Part shown: positions 30,659 through 40,204 of the stretch, piece after piece
Position numbering within the stretch: the stretch's first letter is position 1
Layout of the letters: each line of letters starts with the position of its first letter
From: Vibrio furnissii CIP 102972
Lineage (GTDB): Bacteria > Pseudomonadota > Gammaproteobacteria > Enterobacterales > Vibrionaceae
DNA: 64,000 bases
Assembly: GCF_000176175.1 (NCBI RefSeq)
Contig: NZ_ACZP01000011.1
Span: forward strand, 1-64,000
Direction of reading: 5' to 3'
The notes under the pieces: model-generated
Databases searched by the model: none
What the model was told of the DNA's origin: nothing
What the model saw: the letters and a program-made list of their open reading frames with translations, nothing else
Program-made: the position numbers and the translations under genes

Positions 30659-31673
30659 GAGAACGCCCCTTGTTGATGAGTTGAATCACGGCGGGTGATT
30701 GCAGGATCAGCACCGTCAGCACCACCACCGATTTCACAATGTGGTTCCATTGCGGCTGATAGCCCGACAGCAAAATACCGGTGTTGATGCTTTGAATGAT
30801 GAACGCGCCCACCAACGCCAGCAGCAAATTGAAGCGTCCACCCAGCAGCGAAGTGCCGCCAATCACCACCGCGAGAATGGCGTCCATTTCCAGCCACAGC
30901 CCGGCATTGTTGGCGTCGGCGCCTTTGATGTCTGCCGCGACGATGATCCCCGCCAGCGCCGCCATCAGCCCGCTGACCACATACACCGACATCACGATCG
31001 CGGGCGTATGAATACCGGCGTTTTTAGCCGCGCGAATGTTGATCCCGACCGATTCGATGAACAGGCCGAGCGCAGTTTTTTTGGTCAATGCCCACACGGC
31101 CAGTGCCGCCAGAGCCAATACAATGATTGGCGTTGGCAAATAGAACAGCGAGCCGCTGCCAAACCACGACAAGGTGGCGTTGTTGAAGGTAATGATTTGC
31201 CCCTCGGTGATGAGCTGCGCTACGCCGCGCCCGGCCACCATCAGGATTAACGTGGCGACAATCGGCTGGATTTTGCAGACGGCGACTAAAAAGCCGTTCC
31301 ACACGCCGCACACCACGCCCGATAGCAGGGCGCAGAGCAGAATGGTGCCCGGTGCATAACCATGCTGAGCGAGGCTCGCCGTTACAGCACCGCTGATGGC
31401 CATCACCGCGCCCACGGACAAGTCGATGCCGCCGGTGGCGATGACCAACGTCATGCCCAGTGTCAGCAGGGCGACAGGCGCGCCGCGGTTAAAGATGTCG
31501 ATGACGCTGCCAAACAGGCGACCCTCTTGAATGTGAATCGAAAAAAAGTTATCCGCAATCAGCGCGTTGACCACAAACAGCAGCAACAAGGCCGCCACCT
31601 GCGGTGTGCCTTTGGGTAACGTGCGCCGGCGTGTGCTCGGCGTGTGCAGAGCAGAGGAATTCAAAGTACTCAT
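30645..31673 (-). CDS. ytfT: Sugar ABC transporter permease, YtfT type
   Basis: A 342-aa permease. ATG at 31673 (MSTLNSSALHTPSTRRR) has AAGGAGG upstream; a longer frame overlaps ytfR and is rejected. It contains ATGGIDLSVGAVMAISGAV and GGTSLLGGRFNLLLALVGAFIIQSINTGIL, family hallmarks. It pairs with the YjfF-type permease. Confidence 0.9.
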   Translation of the reverse strand: MSTLNSSALHTPSTRRRTLPKGTPQVAALLLLFVVNALIADNFFSIHIQEGRLFGSVIDIFNRGAPVALLTLGMTLVIATGGIDLSVGAVMAISGAVTASLAQHGYAPGTILLCALLSGVVCGVWNGFLVAVCKIQPIVATLILMVAGRGVAQLITEGQIITFNNATLSWFGSGSLFYLPTPIIVLALAALAVWALTKKTALGLFIESVGINIRAAKNAGIHTPAIVMSVYVVSGLMAALAGIIVAADIKGADANNAGLWLEMDAILAVVIGGTSLLGGRFNLLLALVGAFIIQSINTGILLSGYQPQWNHIVKSVVVLTVLILQSPAVIQLINKGRSHAKT

Positions 31674-31683
31674 CGCTGCCTCC

Positions 31684-33189
31684 TTACATCGCGATGGCTT
31701 GCATAATGGCTGGCACTGACAGCGCTTCGGTGGCAATCTCCGCCACCTGCTTGCGGTCACGCAGCACAATTACTCGGTCGGCATAGCCGACCAACTCTTC
31801 CAGCTCGGACGAGATCACCAGCAACGCCAACCCGTTGGCGCACAGGCTTTCGATCAGACGAATGATTTCTGCATGCGCGCCGACATCAATGCCGCGCGTC
31901 GGTTCATCCAGAATGAGGAATTTCGGTTTGGTCAGCAGCCAGCGTGCCAACAACACTTTTTGCTGGTTGCCACCCGAGAGGAACTCGATCGGCTGTTCGA
32001 TGCTGGGCGTTTTGATGTCGAGCTGTTGCACAAAGCGTTTCGCGACGGCGTCTTGCTCGCTGCGAGACAGCGGTTTGAACCAGCCGCGTTGGGCCTGCAA
32101 GGCGAGGATGATGTTTTCACGCACCGAGGCCGCGCCGATGATGCCATCGGTTTTTCTGTCTTCCGGGCAATAGCCAAAGCCAAGGTGTGAGGCTTGACGC
32201 GCAGAGCGCACCTGCACCGGACGACCTTTGAGGCGGCATTCACCGGAATCATGGCCTTCAATGCCAAAAATCACCTGCGCAGTTTCCGTGCGTCCTGAGC
32301 CAAGCAAACCCGCCAGCCCAACGATTTCACCCGCGTGCACGTTGAGATCAAACGGCGCGATGGTGCCTTTTTTGCCGTAGTTGGCAAACTGCACCACCGG
32401 TTCGTTGCTGAGCTTGGTTTTGCCCGCTCGGTGCAGGGCGGCATCGTCGAGTTCGCGGCCGAGCATCATTTTGACCAGTTCAATCTGCGGCAGATCGCAC
32501 GTGTTGCGGGTGCCGACGAGCTGGCCGTTGCGCAGCACGGTGATGCGATCGCTGACGGCGTAAACTTGGTCGAGAAAGTGGGTGATGAAAATCAGGCTGA
32601 CCCCTTGCTGTTTCAGGTCGAGCATGATGTTAAACAGCATCTTCACCTCATTGCTGTCGAGGCTGGCGGTCGGTTCGTCGAGAATTAAAATCTTGGCCGA
32701 CATCGAAATCGCGCGTGCGATGGCAATCACTTGCTGAATCGCGACCGAGAAATGATTGAGGGGTTCTGTGACGTCAATGTCGAGCCCGTAACGGCTGACG
32801 ATGTGTTGCGCCTGCTGCGCCATGGTTTTGCGGTCAACGAAGCCCCATTTTTTCGGCTCGTTGCCAATAAACAGGTTATCCATCACCGACATGTTGGGCA
32901 GCAGGTTCACTTCTTGATATACGGTACCGATGCCAAGTTGCTGGGCATGTGCGGTATTTTGCGGCGAGATCAGGTTGCCATCGAGGCGAATATCGCCGCT
33001 GTCGCGTTGATACACGCCCGTCAGCGTTTTCACCAGTGTGGATTTACCCGCGCCATTTTCGCCCAACAAGGCCATGATTTCGCCTCGCCGGAGGGTGAAA
33101 TCGACCTGATGCAACGCTTTCACGCCGGGGAAATATTTGCAGATCCCGCTTGCGGTCAGCACGGTTGTCGCGTCCGAAGCTAAAGACAT
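31684..33189 (-). CDS. ytfR: Sugar ABC transporter ATP-binding protein, YtfR type
   Basis: A 501-aa protein with two ABC domains. Domain 1: Walker [20 protein letters not shown], Walker B ILILDEPTASLD. Domain 2: a degenerate Walker A (GLLGSGRTETAQVIFG) but normal signature [15 protein letters not shown] and [15 protein letters not shown], as in RbsA/AraG/YtfR proteins. Start has AAGGAGCG upstream. Lies 64 nt after ytfQ. Confidence 0.93.
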   Translation of the reverse strand: MSLASDATTVLTASGICKYFPGVKALHQVDFTLRRGEIMALLGENGAGKSTLVKTLTGVYQRDSGDIRLDGNLISPQNTAHAQQLGIGTVYQEVNLLPNMSVMDNLFIGNEPKKWGFVDRKTMAQQAQHIVSRYGLDIDVTEPLNHFSVAIQQVIAIARAISMSAKILILDEPTASLDSNEVKMLFNIMLDLKQQGVSLIFITHFLDQVYAVSDRITVLRNGQLVGTRNTCDLPQIELVKMMLGRELDDAALHRAGKTKLSNEPVVQFANYGKKGTIAPFDLNVHAGEIVGLAGLLGSGRTETAQVIFGIEGHDSGECRLKGRPVQVRSARQASHLGFGYCPEDRKTDGIIGAASVRENIILALQAQRGWFKPLSRSEQDAVAKRFVQQLDIKTPSIEQPIEFLSGGNQQKVLLARWLLTKPKFLILDEPTRGIDVGAHAEIIRLIESLCANGLALLVISSELEELVGYADRVIVLRDRKQVAEIATEALSVPAIMQAIAM

Positions 33190-33253
33190 AATCGCTCCTT
33201 GAATCAGCGCTCACCCACAGCACCGTGGGTGAGGCGTTATTGAACCATTCAGG

Positions 33254-34213
33254 TTAGTAACCGAGATCTTTTTTCATATCCAATTGTGCTGGCGCATCAT
33301 CGGGTAAATACAAGGTCGATTCAGTCACGATTTTCTTCGGCGGCAGGGTGCCGTTGTCTTTCATGGCCATCAGCGCATCAAAGGCTGGGCCGGCCATATT
33401 GGGGGTTAACTCGACCGTGGCATTGGCTTCGCCATTCATCATCGCTTTGAAAATATCGGGTACGGCATCAATCGAGACAATGAAAATATCGCTGCCCGGT
33501 TTTAAACCGGCTTCTTTAATCGCCTGAATGGCGCCGATGGCCATGTCATCGTTGTGCGCGAACACCGCGCAAATATTCTTGCCGTTGTTTTCCGCTTTGA
33601 TGAAACTCTCCATCACCTCTTTGCCTTTACTGCGCGTGAATTCGCCCGACTGAGTACGTACGATGCGGATGTTGTCGACCGCGCTGATGGCGTTGCTAAA
33701 GCCCTGTTTGCGATCAATTGCCACGCTGGCCCCCACGGTGCCTTGCAGTTCCACTACATTGCACGGTTTGCCTTGCACTTGGTCGATCAGCCATTGACCC
33801 GCCACATTGCCTTCGAGCACGTTGTCGGCGGTGATGGCGGTGGTGTAGAGCGAGTCGTCATCGACCGTGATGCCGCGGTCTAGCAGGAACACCGGAATGC
33901 CGTCATCTTTGGCTTCTTCCAGCACCGGTCCCCAGCCTGTTTGCACCACGGGCGCGATAAAAATGGCATCCACGCCTTGGGCGATGAAGGAGCGCACCGC
34001 TTTGATTTGGTTTTCCTGCTTTTGCTGCGCATCGGAGATTTTCAGCGTGATGCCGCGTTTTTCTGCTTCCACTTTCGACACTGCGGTTTCCGCAGCGCGC
34101 CAACCCGATTCCGAACCGATTTGTGAAAAGCCAACGGTGAGTGTTTTCGCCATCAGTGAGCTGGACATCAAAACCGTGCCCACGGCGACCGCTAAGGAGA
34201 GTTTTTTGAACAT
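33254..34213 (-). CDS. ytfQ: Periplasmic sugar-binding protein, YtfQ type
   Basis: A 319-aa protein with signal peptide MFKKLSLAVAVGTVLMSSSLMA. The mature part is very close to E. coli YtfQ (VGFSQIGSESGWRAAET, VELQGTVGASVAIDRKQGF, FIKAENNGKNICAVFAHNDDMAIGAIQAIKEAGL, VELTPNMAGPAFDAL). E. coli YtfQ binds galactofuranose and furanose forms of other sugars. Here the neighbours are ara genes and an AraC-like site pair lies 144 bp upstream, so L-arabinofuranose is a plausible ligand (inference). Confidence 0.92.
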   Translation of the reverse strand: MFKKLSLAVAVGTVLMSSSLMAKTLTVGFSQIGSESGWRAAETAVSKVEAEKRGITLKISDAQQKQENQIKAVRSFIAQGVDAIFIAPVVQTGWGPVLEEAKDDGIPVFLLDRGITVDDDSLYTTAITADNVLEGNVAGQWLIDQVQGKPCNVVELQGTVGASVAIDRKQGFSNAISAVDNIRIVRTQSGEFTRSKGKEVMESFIKAENNGKNICAVFAHNDDMAIGAIQAIKEAGLKPGSDIFIVSIDAVPDIFKAMMNGEANATVELTPNMAGPAFDALMAMKDNGTLPPKKIVTESTLYLPDDAPAQLDMKKDLGY

Positions 34214-34500
34214 GATGTAATTCCCTATCTTGTTGATATCTTTGTTTTTGTTTCACTCTCGGTTTAAAAATAATGTTATCGAAATGTGTGAGAGTGATTA
34301 AATCATAGGGGCGGGAATGACGCGTTGGTTAGAGTTTAATCACATAAAGTTTGGGGTAGCAGAAATATCCATTTTATTAGCATGATCGACAATGTTTCTT
34401 ACGACCTAAGTAGAACGAAATGTTTATTTAATTATTGCTAATATAAACAGTGGCTTGGTTATCTTCGTAAGAAAGTTAATTTTGAATAAGAACGAGAAAA
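34214..34500. promoter_or_regulatory. ytfQ upstream region with tandem AraC-like sites and CRP-like site
   Basis: AT-rich non-coding DNA. It contains TAGCAGAAATATCCATT (34357-34373), a 4-bp spacer, and TAGCATGATCGACAATG (34378-34394). The first matches E. coli araI1 at TAGCA and ATCCAT; the second keeps TAGC and part of the right arm. They are oriented along the plus strand, away from ytfQ. A CRP-like element TTAGAGTTTAATCACA at 34329-34344 has one good half (TCACA). No open frame of note. Confidence 0.6.
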
Positions 34501-34529
34501 GCTCTCTTATTGATGGGAAATAAGAGAGC
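34501..34529 (-). terminator. Terminator after araH
   Basis: GCTCTCTTAT and ATAAGAGAGC pair around a short loop; on the minus strand TTTTCTCG follows. It separates araFGH from the ytf-like operon, so the latter has its own promoter. Confidence 0.85.
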
Positions 34530-34548
34530 TATTTGGAGCGGAATGTAC

Positions 34549-35535
34549 TTAACGTGATTTTTGTTTGTAGCGGTCAAAAATAACGGCCGCCAGCAAGATC
34601 ACGCCACGGACAACGTATTGTGCAAAAGGGGACATGTTCAGCAGGTTCATGGCGTTTTCCACGGTGCCCAAAATCAGCACCCCGGCAATCACGTAAGAGA
34701 CTTTACCGATCCCGCCTTTGAGCGACACGCCGCCCAACACACACGCCGAGATCACCACCATTTCAAACCCGACCGATGTCATCGGCTGGCCACTGGTCAT
34801 GCGCGCCGCCAAAATGACCCCTGCCAAGGCGGAGATAAAGCCGGAGATGGTGAAAATCATCATCTTGGTTTTCACCACGTTGACGCCAGCCAAACGTGCC
34901 GCTTCTTCGTTGCCGCCGATGGCCAAGGTGTTGCGGCCATACACGGTGCGGTTGAGCAAAAAGCCAAACACGATGAAGGTGATGATGGTCAGCCAAATCG
35001 GCGTTGGAATGCCAAGTAGCGACGAGTTACCGAGCGCAAAGAAGCTCTCTTCTGTGATGCCGACCGCTTTACCGTCTGAGATGATGTAACCCAGACCGCG
35101 GGCAATTTGCATCGTCGCGAGGGTGGTGATCAGCGCGTTAATTTGCAGTTTGGCAATCACAAAGCCGTTGAGCAGGCCAAACAGCACGCCCGAGAGCAGC
35201 CCCGCGCCGATACCCAGCACCACACTGCTGGTGGCGTTGATGGCCACGGCGGTGACCACGCCAGAGCAGGCAATTACGGAGGCCACCGACAAGTCGAGGT
35301 CGCCACAGGCCAAACAGAACAACGTGGCACAGGCGACCATGCCGCTCATGGAAATCGCCAAGCCCAAGCCTTTCATGTTGATCAGGGTGGCGAAGTAGGG
35401 CACGAACAAACTACACAGCAAAAACAGACCGGCAAACACCATCAGCATGCCGAATCGATCCCAGATCTGGGCGAAGTTCACGCCGCTCGGCTTTTGGTCG
35501 GCAGCAACCACTTTGGTAGAACTTGATAGAGACAT
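34549..35535 (-). CDS. araH: L-arabinose ABC transporter permease AraH
   Basis: A 328-aa integral membrane protein (E. coli AraH 329 aa) with ACGDLDLSVASVIACSGVV and GGVSLKGGIGKVSYVIAGVLILGTVENAMNLLNM, both AraH-typical. Start follows AAGGAATTGC. Forms the homodimeric pore for arabinose. Lies 17 nt after araG. Confidence 0.96.
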   Translation of the reverse strand: MSLSSSTKVVAADQKPSGVNFAQIWDRFGMLMVFAGLFLLCSLFVPYFATLINMKGLGLAISMSGMVACATLFCLACGDLDLSVASVIACSGVVTAVAINATSSVVLGIGAGLLSGVLFGLLNGFVIAKLQINALITTLATMQIARGLGYIISDGKAVGITEESFFALGNSSLLGIPTPIWLTIITFIVFGFLLNRTVYGRNTLAIGGNEEAARLAGVNVVKTKMMIFTISGFISALAGVILAARMTSGQPMTSVGFEMVVISACVLGGVSLKGGIGKVSYVIAGVLILGTVENAMNLLNMSPFAQYVVRGVILLAAVIFDRYKQKSR

Positions 35536-35552
35536 AATGCAATTCCTTCTTC

Positions 35553-37067
35553 TTATGCAGCGGCGTGTTCGTTGTCTAACATGGCGAGGCGCAGCGCGGT
35601 CTGTTCTTTAAATTCATCGCGTTGCAGTTCACCGGCGATGGCGCCATCTTTCATCACCAGCAGGCGATCCGAGATGCCGAGCACCTCGGGCAAATCGCTC
35701 GATACCACCAACACGGTGACGCCGTTTTCCGCCAGCTTAAAGATCAGTTCATAGATTTCCGACTTGGCACCGACGTCGATGCCGCGCGTTGGCTCATCGA
35801 GCAAAATCACACTCATGGCGGTGGAGAGCCAGCGACCAAGAATCACTTTTTGCTGGTTGCCGCCCGAGAGTTTGCCGATCGGCTGCTCCAACGAGGTGGT
35901 TTTGACGTTGAGCGCCTGACGTTGGGTGTCGGCGTTTTTCGCTTCCCAGTGAAAGTCGATCAGGCTGCCGAGTTTGAGGTGCCACGGACGCGCGCTGATG
36001 TTGGTGTTTTCTGCCACCGACATGATCGGCACGATGCCGTCGGTTTTGCGATCTTCCGGACACAAGGTGATGCCCGCTTTGATGGCATCGCCCGGTTTGC
36101 GCACTTGGATATTGACGTCGTGCAGGTACAAGTCGCCGGCGGTGCGTTTTTCGGCGCCGAAGATCAGCCGGGTGAGTTCGGTGCGTCCGGCGCCGACCAA
36201 ACCAAACAGGCCGAGGATCTCGCCTTGGCGAATATCCAGCGACACTGGCGCGGTTAGCCCGGGGCCTTCAAAGTTCTCTAAGCGCAGGCCGCTAAGCCCC
36301 AGTTTGCGCGCGCGGTAGTTGTAGATGTCGTTGATTTCGCGTCCGACCATCAGTTCCACCAAGCGATCGTGAGTCAGCTGCGTTAGGTCATCAAACGTCT
36401 GCACATGAGTACCATCTTTGAAAATGGTGATCGCATCGCACAGGGTAAAAATCTCTTCCATGCGGTGTGACACATACAGAATGATTTTGCCGTCATCACG
36501 CAGTTCGCGAATGACGTTGAATAGGTTTTGAATTTCACGTTGCGACAAGCTGCTGGTCGGTTCATCAAAGGCGATGATTTGCGCGTTGCGGCTCAGCGCT
36601 TTGGCAATTTCCACCATCTGCCACTGGCCGATGGAAAACTCTTTCAGCGGACGTGAGGGGTCGAAATCCTCGCCCAAACGCAGCAATTGCTCGCGGGCCT
36701 GACGATTGAGGGTTTCGGTATCCACGCGGCCGTTTTTGGTCGGGAATTGCCCCAGAAAAATATTTTCCGCCACACTCAGTTCTGGCACCAGATTGAGTTC
36801 TTGGTAAATGATGGCGATGCCTTGATTGAGGGCATCGGTGGTGTTGGTGAGCGACAGCTCTTGGCCGTCAATCGCAATGTGACCTTCCGTGGGTTGGTGG
36901 AGTCCGCTGAGCGTTTTGAGCAGCGTGGACTTACCGGCACCGTTTTCTCCCATCAGGGCGTGAATGCTGCCTGCGTTGGCGCGAAAACTGATGTTGCTCA
37001 GCGCCTTTACACCGGGAAAGTGCTTTGAAATGTTGCGAAACTCAAGGGATGAGGGGGACTTCGCCAT
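35553..37067 (-). CDS. araG: L-arabinose ABC transporter ATP-binding protein AraG
   Basis: A 504-aa protein, identical in length to E. coli AraG, with two ABC domains: [32 protein letters not shown]..., [11 protein letters not shown]; second domain [46 protein letters not shown]. Energises arabinose uptake with AraF and AraH. Confidence 0.96.
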   Translation of the reverse strand: MAKSPSSLEFRNISKHFPGVKALSNISFRANAGSIHALMGENGAGKSTLLKTLSGLHQPTEGHIAIDGQELSLTNTTDALNQGIAIIYQELNLVPELSVAENIFLGQFPTKNGRVDTETLNRQAREQLLRLGEDFDPSRPLKEFSIGQWQMVEIAKALSRNAQIIAFDEPTSSLSQREIQNLFNVIRELRDDGKIILYVSHRMEEIFTLCDAITIFKDGTHVQTFDDLTQLTHDRLVELMVGREINDIYNYRARKLGLSGLRLENFEGPGLTAPVSLDIRQGEILGLFGLVGAGRTELTRLIFGAEKRTAGDLYLHDVNIQVRKPGDAIKAGITLCPEDRKTDGIVPIMSVAENTNISARPWHLKLGSLIDFHWEAKNADTQRQALNVKTTSLEQPIGKLSGGNQQKVILGRWLSTAMSVILLDEPTRGIDVGAKSEIYELIFKLAENGVTVLVVSSDLPEVLGISDRLLVMKDGAIAGELQRDEFKEQTALRLAMLDNEHAAA

Positions 37068-37127
37068 AACATTCTCTCCGTTCCAATAGCGGGCGGCCGC
37101 GTCAATCTGCTGCCGCCCAAACCGGAC

Positions 37128-38129
37128 TTACAGTCCTTTTTTCTCGAGTTCTTTTTTGTAGTTGTCACGGGTGATGAGGACAACATCGGTCACTTCGACA
37201 AACTTGGTCGGTTCCACGCCGTCTTGGACCCATTTGTACAGCGACTCAATCGATTTGTAGCCATGAACGTCGGGGCTTGGCAGTAGGGAGCCGTAGAAGC
37301 CAGTCGCCTGTGATTTCGCCAGTTCGTTCACCGCATCCACACCGTTGATGCCAATGCCGATCACTTTGTCCGCGGCAAAGCCTTGGCCTTCTGTGGCACG
37401 CACGCCACCCAGCACGGTGTTGTCATTCATGCCGACCACTAGCCACTGGGTCACGTTCGGGTATTGCACCAGCAGAGAGTTGGCCGCATCGAGTGCGCCG
37501 GGAATGTCATTGGTTTTGGTGGGTACGCGATAGATTTGGTTGGCGGGGAAGCCAGCCGCTTTCAGCGCTTTGATTGAACCGTCCACACGGCGGCGCGCGG
37601 TATCGAGTTCATCGGCGGTAATCGCCATCACGCCAGTGGTAGCGACATCAAAGCCGCGTTTTTGCATTTCGTTGTACAGCTCCTGACCTTGGCGTTCGCC
37701 AATCGCGCTGGCGGCCATCATCACCAGCGGCACGTCTTTCATCGGCTCGCCTTTGGCGTTGAGGAACTGGTCATCCACGGTGATCACTTTCAGATCGTAA
37801 CTTTTGGCTTTGGCCATGATCGCCGGCCCCAATTTCGGGTCGGGGGTACAGATCACGAAGCCCTTGGCGCCACTGGCCGCCAGGGTGTCGATCGCGTTCA
37901 GGGTTTTTTCGCCGTCCGGCACCGCCATTTTGATCACTTTAAAGCCCATGTCTTTGCCCGCTTGTTCGGCAAACGACCATTCGGTCTGGAACCAAGGCTC
38001 TTCGGGCTGTTTCACCAGATAGCCCAGTTTCAGGGTGTCATCACTGGATCCAAAGAAAGCGTTGGCAGAAGCACTGAGCAGCGTCAGCCCGGAGAGGGCT
38101 GCGGTCGAGAGTAAGGTTTTTAGTTTCAT
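37128..38129 (-). CDS. araF: L-arabinose-binding periplasmic protein AraF
   Basis: A 333-aa protein with a signal peptide (MKLKTLLSTAALSGLTLLSASANA). The mature sequence follows AraF: LKLGYLVKQPEEPWFQTEWSFAEQAGKDMGFKVIKM, FVICTPDPKLGPAI, VPLVMMAASAIGERQGQELYNEM, VVGMNDNTVLGGVRATEG, IGIGINGVDAVNEL. Divergent from araB across a 362-bp control region. Confidence 0.96.
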   Translation of the reverse strand: MKLKTLLSTAALSGLTLLSASANAFFGSSDDTLKLGYLVKQPEEPWFQTEWSFAEQAGKDMGFKVIKMAVPDGEKTLNAIDTLAASGAKGFVICTPDPKLGPAIMAKAKSYDLKVITVDDQFLNAKGEPMKDVPLVMMAASAIGERQGQELYNEMQKRGFDVATTGVMAITADELDTARRRVDGSIKALKAAGFPANQIYRVPTKTNDIPGALDAANSLLVQYPNVTQWLVVGMNDNTVLGGVRATEGQGFAADKVIGIGINGVDAVNELAKSQATGFYGSLLPSPDVHGYKSIESLYKWVQDGVEPTKFVEVTDVVLITRDNYKKELEKKGL

Positions 38130-38195
38130 TATAAGTCCATCCGCTGGTAGGGGGTTGTTTCGCTATCCATAGTTGTTGATTCGACTCGCCGTTGG

Positions 38196-38211
38196 AGTGA
38201 GCAAAATCACA
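38196..38211. promoter_or_regulatory. CRP site ahead of araF
   Basis: AGTGA-GCAAAA-TCACA matches the CRP consensus TGTGA-N6-TCACA at 9 of 10 arm positions, 67 bp upstream of the araF start codon and between it and the AraC site pair. Suggests glucose repression of arabinose uptake. Confidence 0.72.
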
Positions 38212-38222
38212 CCAAAAAAATG

Positions 38223-38260
38223 TAGCAGAAAAGTCCATTCATTTAGCGCGAGTAGCCATG
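38223..38260. promoter_or_regulatory. Tandem AraC-like sites ahead of araF
   Basis: TAGCAGAAAAGTCCATT (38223-38239), a 4-bp spacer CATT, then TAGCGCGAGTAGCCATG (38244-38260). Both fit TAGC-N7-TCCATA with conserved TAGC and CCAT cores. The pair starts 94 bp upstream of araF and is oriented away from it, toward araB, with the same orientation as the pair before ytfQ. Confidence 0.72.
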
Positions 38261-38313
38261 ATGTGGATCCCATTTGCTATTTTTTGGTGCGTTGTTGCAT
38301 AAAAATAGACCCA

Positions 38314-38329
38314 ATGTAAACGGTTAACT
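38314..38329. promoter_or_regulatory. Candidate GalR/LacI-family operator
   Basis: ATGTAAACGGTTAACT has the CG-centred near-palindrome typical of GalR/GalS/LacI-family operators (11 of 16 against GTGTAAACGATTACAC). It lies between the two AraC site pairs. Could reflect cross-control by a galactose-type regulator, or chance. Confidence 0.35.
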
Positions 38330-38394
38330 GAGGTTTTTAAGGCCATTTCAAACGTGATGCACTTTTTTTAAACAACTGCACGGTTTTGTTCATG

Positions 38395-38459
38395 TGGCGT
38401 TTTTATCCATGAATCTAGCGGTGCGGTTCATGGTTGAAATGGGGTTCGAGCGTTATAAC
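38395..38459 (+). promoter_or_regulatory. araB promoter with AraC I1-I2-like sites
   Basis: I1-like TGGCGTTTTTATCCATG at 38395-38411 matches E. coli araI1 (TAGCATTTTTATCCATA) at 14 of 17 positions. After exactly 4 bp comes I2-like TAGCGGTGCGGTTCATG at 38416-38432, as in E. coli. A -10 TATAAC at 38454-38459 lies 17 bp from a poor -35 TGGTTG (38431-38436) that overlaps I2, the classical layout for AraC activation. Confidence 0.85.
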
Positions 38460-38491
38460 AAATAGAAAATATCACCCGAATTGGAGTTGTT

Positions 38492-40204
38492 ATGGAGCAT
38501 TTTGCTACTCAACCTGCGCATGTCATCGGCCTCGACTTTGGATCCGATTCCGTGCGTGCCTTATTGGTGAATGCGGTTAGCGGGGAAGAAGTCGCCTCCG
38601 GTGTCACTTACTATCCGCGCTGGATGCAGGGGCTGTACAACCAGCCGGAGCAATCGCAATTTCGCCACCACCCGAAAGACTACATTGAAGCGATGACCCA
38701 AGCGGTGCGTGAGGCGCTGGCCGCCGTGCCGGCTGAGGTCGCGCAATCGGTGGTGGGCATTGGCGTTGACACCACCGGCTCGACGCCGGCACCGATCGAT
38801 GCTGAAGGCAATGTGTTGGCACTGCTGCCGGAATTTGAACACAACCCACACGCGATGTTCATTTTGTGGAAAGACCATACCTCGGTCGCCAAAGCCGAAC
38901 GCATTAACCAACTGGCGCACAGCGGCGACTTTACTGACTACACCAAATTCATCGGCGGCATTTATTCGTCGGAATGGTTCTGGGCCAAAGCCGCGTGGGT
39001 CAGCGAACAAGATGCCGATGTGGCCAAACATGCCTACAGCTGGGTGGAGTTGTGTGACTGGATTCCAGCGCTCTTGAGCGGCAATCAGCACCCACACCAC
39101 CTGCGCCGCGGCATCTGCGCGGCCGGCCACAAAGCGATGTGGCACGAAAGCTGGGGCGGTTTGCCGGATCAAGCGTTTTTGTCGGCGATTTCCCCCACCT
39201 TGGATGGCATGCGCGAGCGCATGTTCAGCGAGGTCTACACCGCTGAGCAGCAAGCGGGCACCTTGTCGGCGGCCTGGGCACAAACGCTGGGCTTGCCAGA
39301 GGGCATCGCGGTCGCAGTCGGTGAGTTTGACTGCCACATGGGCGCTGTCGGCGCAGGCGCAGGCGCGCACGATTTGGTCAAAGTGATTGGCACGTCCACC
39401 TGCGACATTTTGATGGTGGACGCCGACAACGTGGGCGAGCGCACCATTCACGGCATTTGCGGCCAGGTCAAAGGCAGCGCACTGCCGAATTTGATGGCGC
39501 TTGAAGCGGGTCAATCGGCGTTTGGTGACATTTATGCTTGGTACAAACGCGTGCTGTTGTGGCCGGTGCAAGCCTTGGCTGCGCAGCAGCCCGAAGCGCA
39601 AGCCACATTAGACGCCTTAGATAAAGCCTTGATTCCGATGCTGTCTCAAGCGGCGGAAAGCTACGAGTTTAACGCCCATTCGCCGCTGGCAATGGACTGG
39701 CACAATGGCCGCCGCACCCCTTACGCCAACCAACGCCTGAAAGGTTCGCTGTCGGATCTGAATTTGGGCTCAACCGCGCCTGCGCTGTTTGCCGCGTTGG
39801 TGGAATCGAGTGCGCACGGCGCCAAAGCGATTGTCGATTGTTTTGTCGACCAAGGCATGGCGGTGGATCGCGTGATCGCGATTGGCGGCATTTCGCAAAA
39901 ATCGCCTTATGTGATGCAGATGTGCGCCGATGTGATTGGCCGCGACATTGCGGTGGTGCGCTCAGAGCAGTGTTGCGCATTGGGCGCGGCGATTTTCGCC
40001 GCTGTAGCAGCAGGTGTGTATGACAACGCCCAGCAAGCGCAGGCAGCGATGGCGAGCCCCATCAGTGCGGTGTATTCGCCCAATGCCGACACGCAAGCGC
40101 TGCGCCGTGAACGTTACGCGGGCTATCGTGAGCTGGGTCAACACCTAGAACAGTTGGCCGAATTTCATCAAGCGAAATCATCAAGCCAAGGAGTGCAATC
40201 ATGA
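38492..40204 (+). CDS. araB: Ribulokinase AraB
   Basis: A 570-aa FGGY-family kinase that phosphorylates L-ribulose. Phosphate-binding motif [16 protein letters not shown] at the N-terminus; [31 protein letters not shown] and C-terminal [29 protein letters not shown] match AraB. Start preceded by GGAG. The stop overlaps the araD start (ATGA). First gene of the operon in the order B-D-A, unlike the enteric B-A-D. Confidence 0.96.
   Translation: MEHFATQPAHVIGLDFGSDSVRALLVNAVSGEEVASGVTYYPRWMQGLYNQPEQSQFRHHPKDYIEAMTQAVREALAAVPAEVAQSVVGIGVDTTGSTPAPIDAEGNVLALLPEFEHNPHAMFILWKDHTSVAKAERINQLAHSGDFTDYTKFIGGIYSSEWFWAKAAWVSEQDADVAKHAYSWVELCDWIPALLSGNQHPHHLRRGICAAGHKAMWHESWGGLPDQAFLSAISPTLDGMRERMFSEVYTAEQQAGTLSAAWAQTLGLPEGIAVAVGEFDCHMGAVGAGAGAHDLVKVIGTSTCDILMVDADNVGERTIHGICGQVKGSALPNLMALEAGQSAFGDIYAWYKRVLLWPVQALAAQQPEAQATLDALDKALIPMLSQAAESYEFNAHSPLAMDWHNGRRTPYANQRLKGSLSDLNLGSTAPALFAALVESSAHGAKAIVDCFVDQGMAVDRVIAIGGISQKSPYVMQMCADVIGRDIAVVRSEQCCALGAAIFAAVAAGVYDNAQQAQAAMASPISAVYSPNADTQALRRERYAGYRELGQHLEQLAEFHQAKSSSQGVQS

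Noticed and set aside
34395..34530. Arabinose-induced plus-strand small RNA ending at the 34501-34529 hairpin
   Set aside because: The hairpin has a T-run only on the minus strand, so it is better read as the araH terminator.
38263..38280. Another AraC-like site (GTGGATCCCATTTGCTA) before araB
   Set aside because: The spacing between the TGGAT and GCTA arms is one base off the 17-mer pattern.
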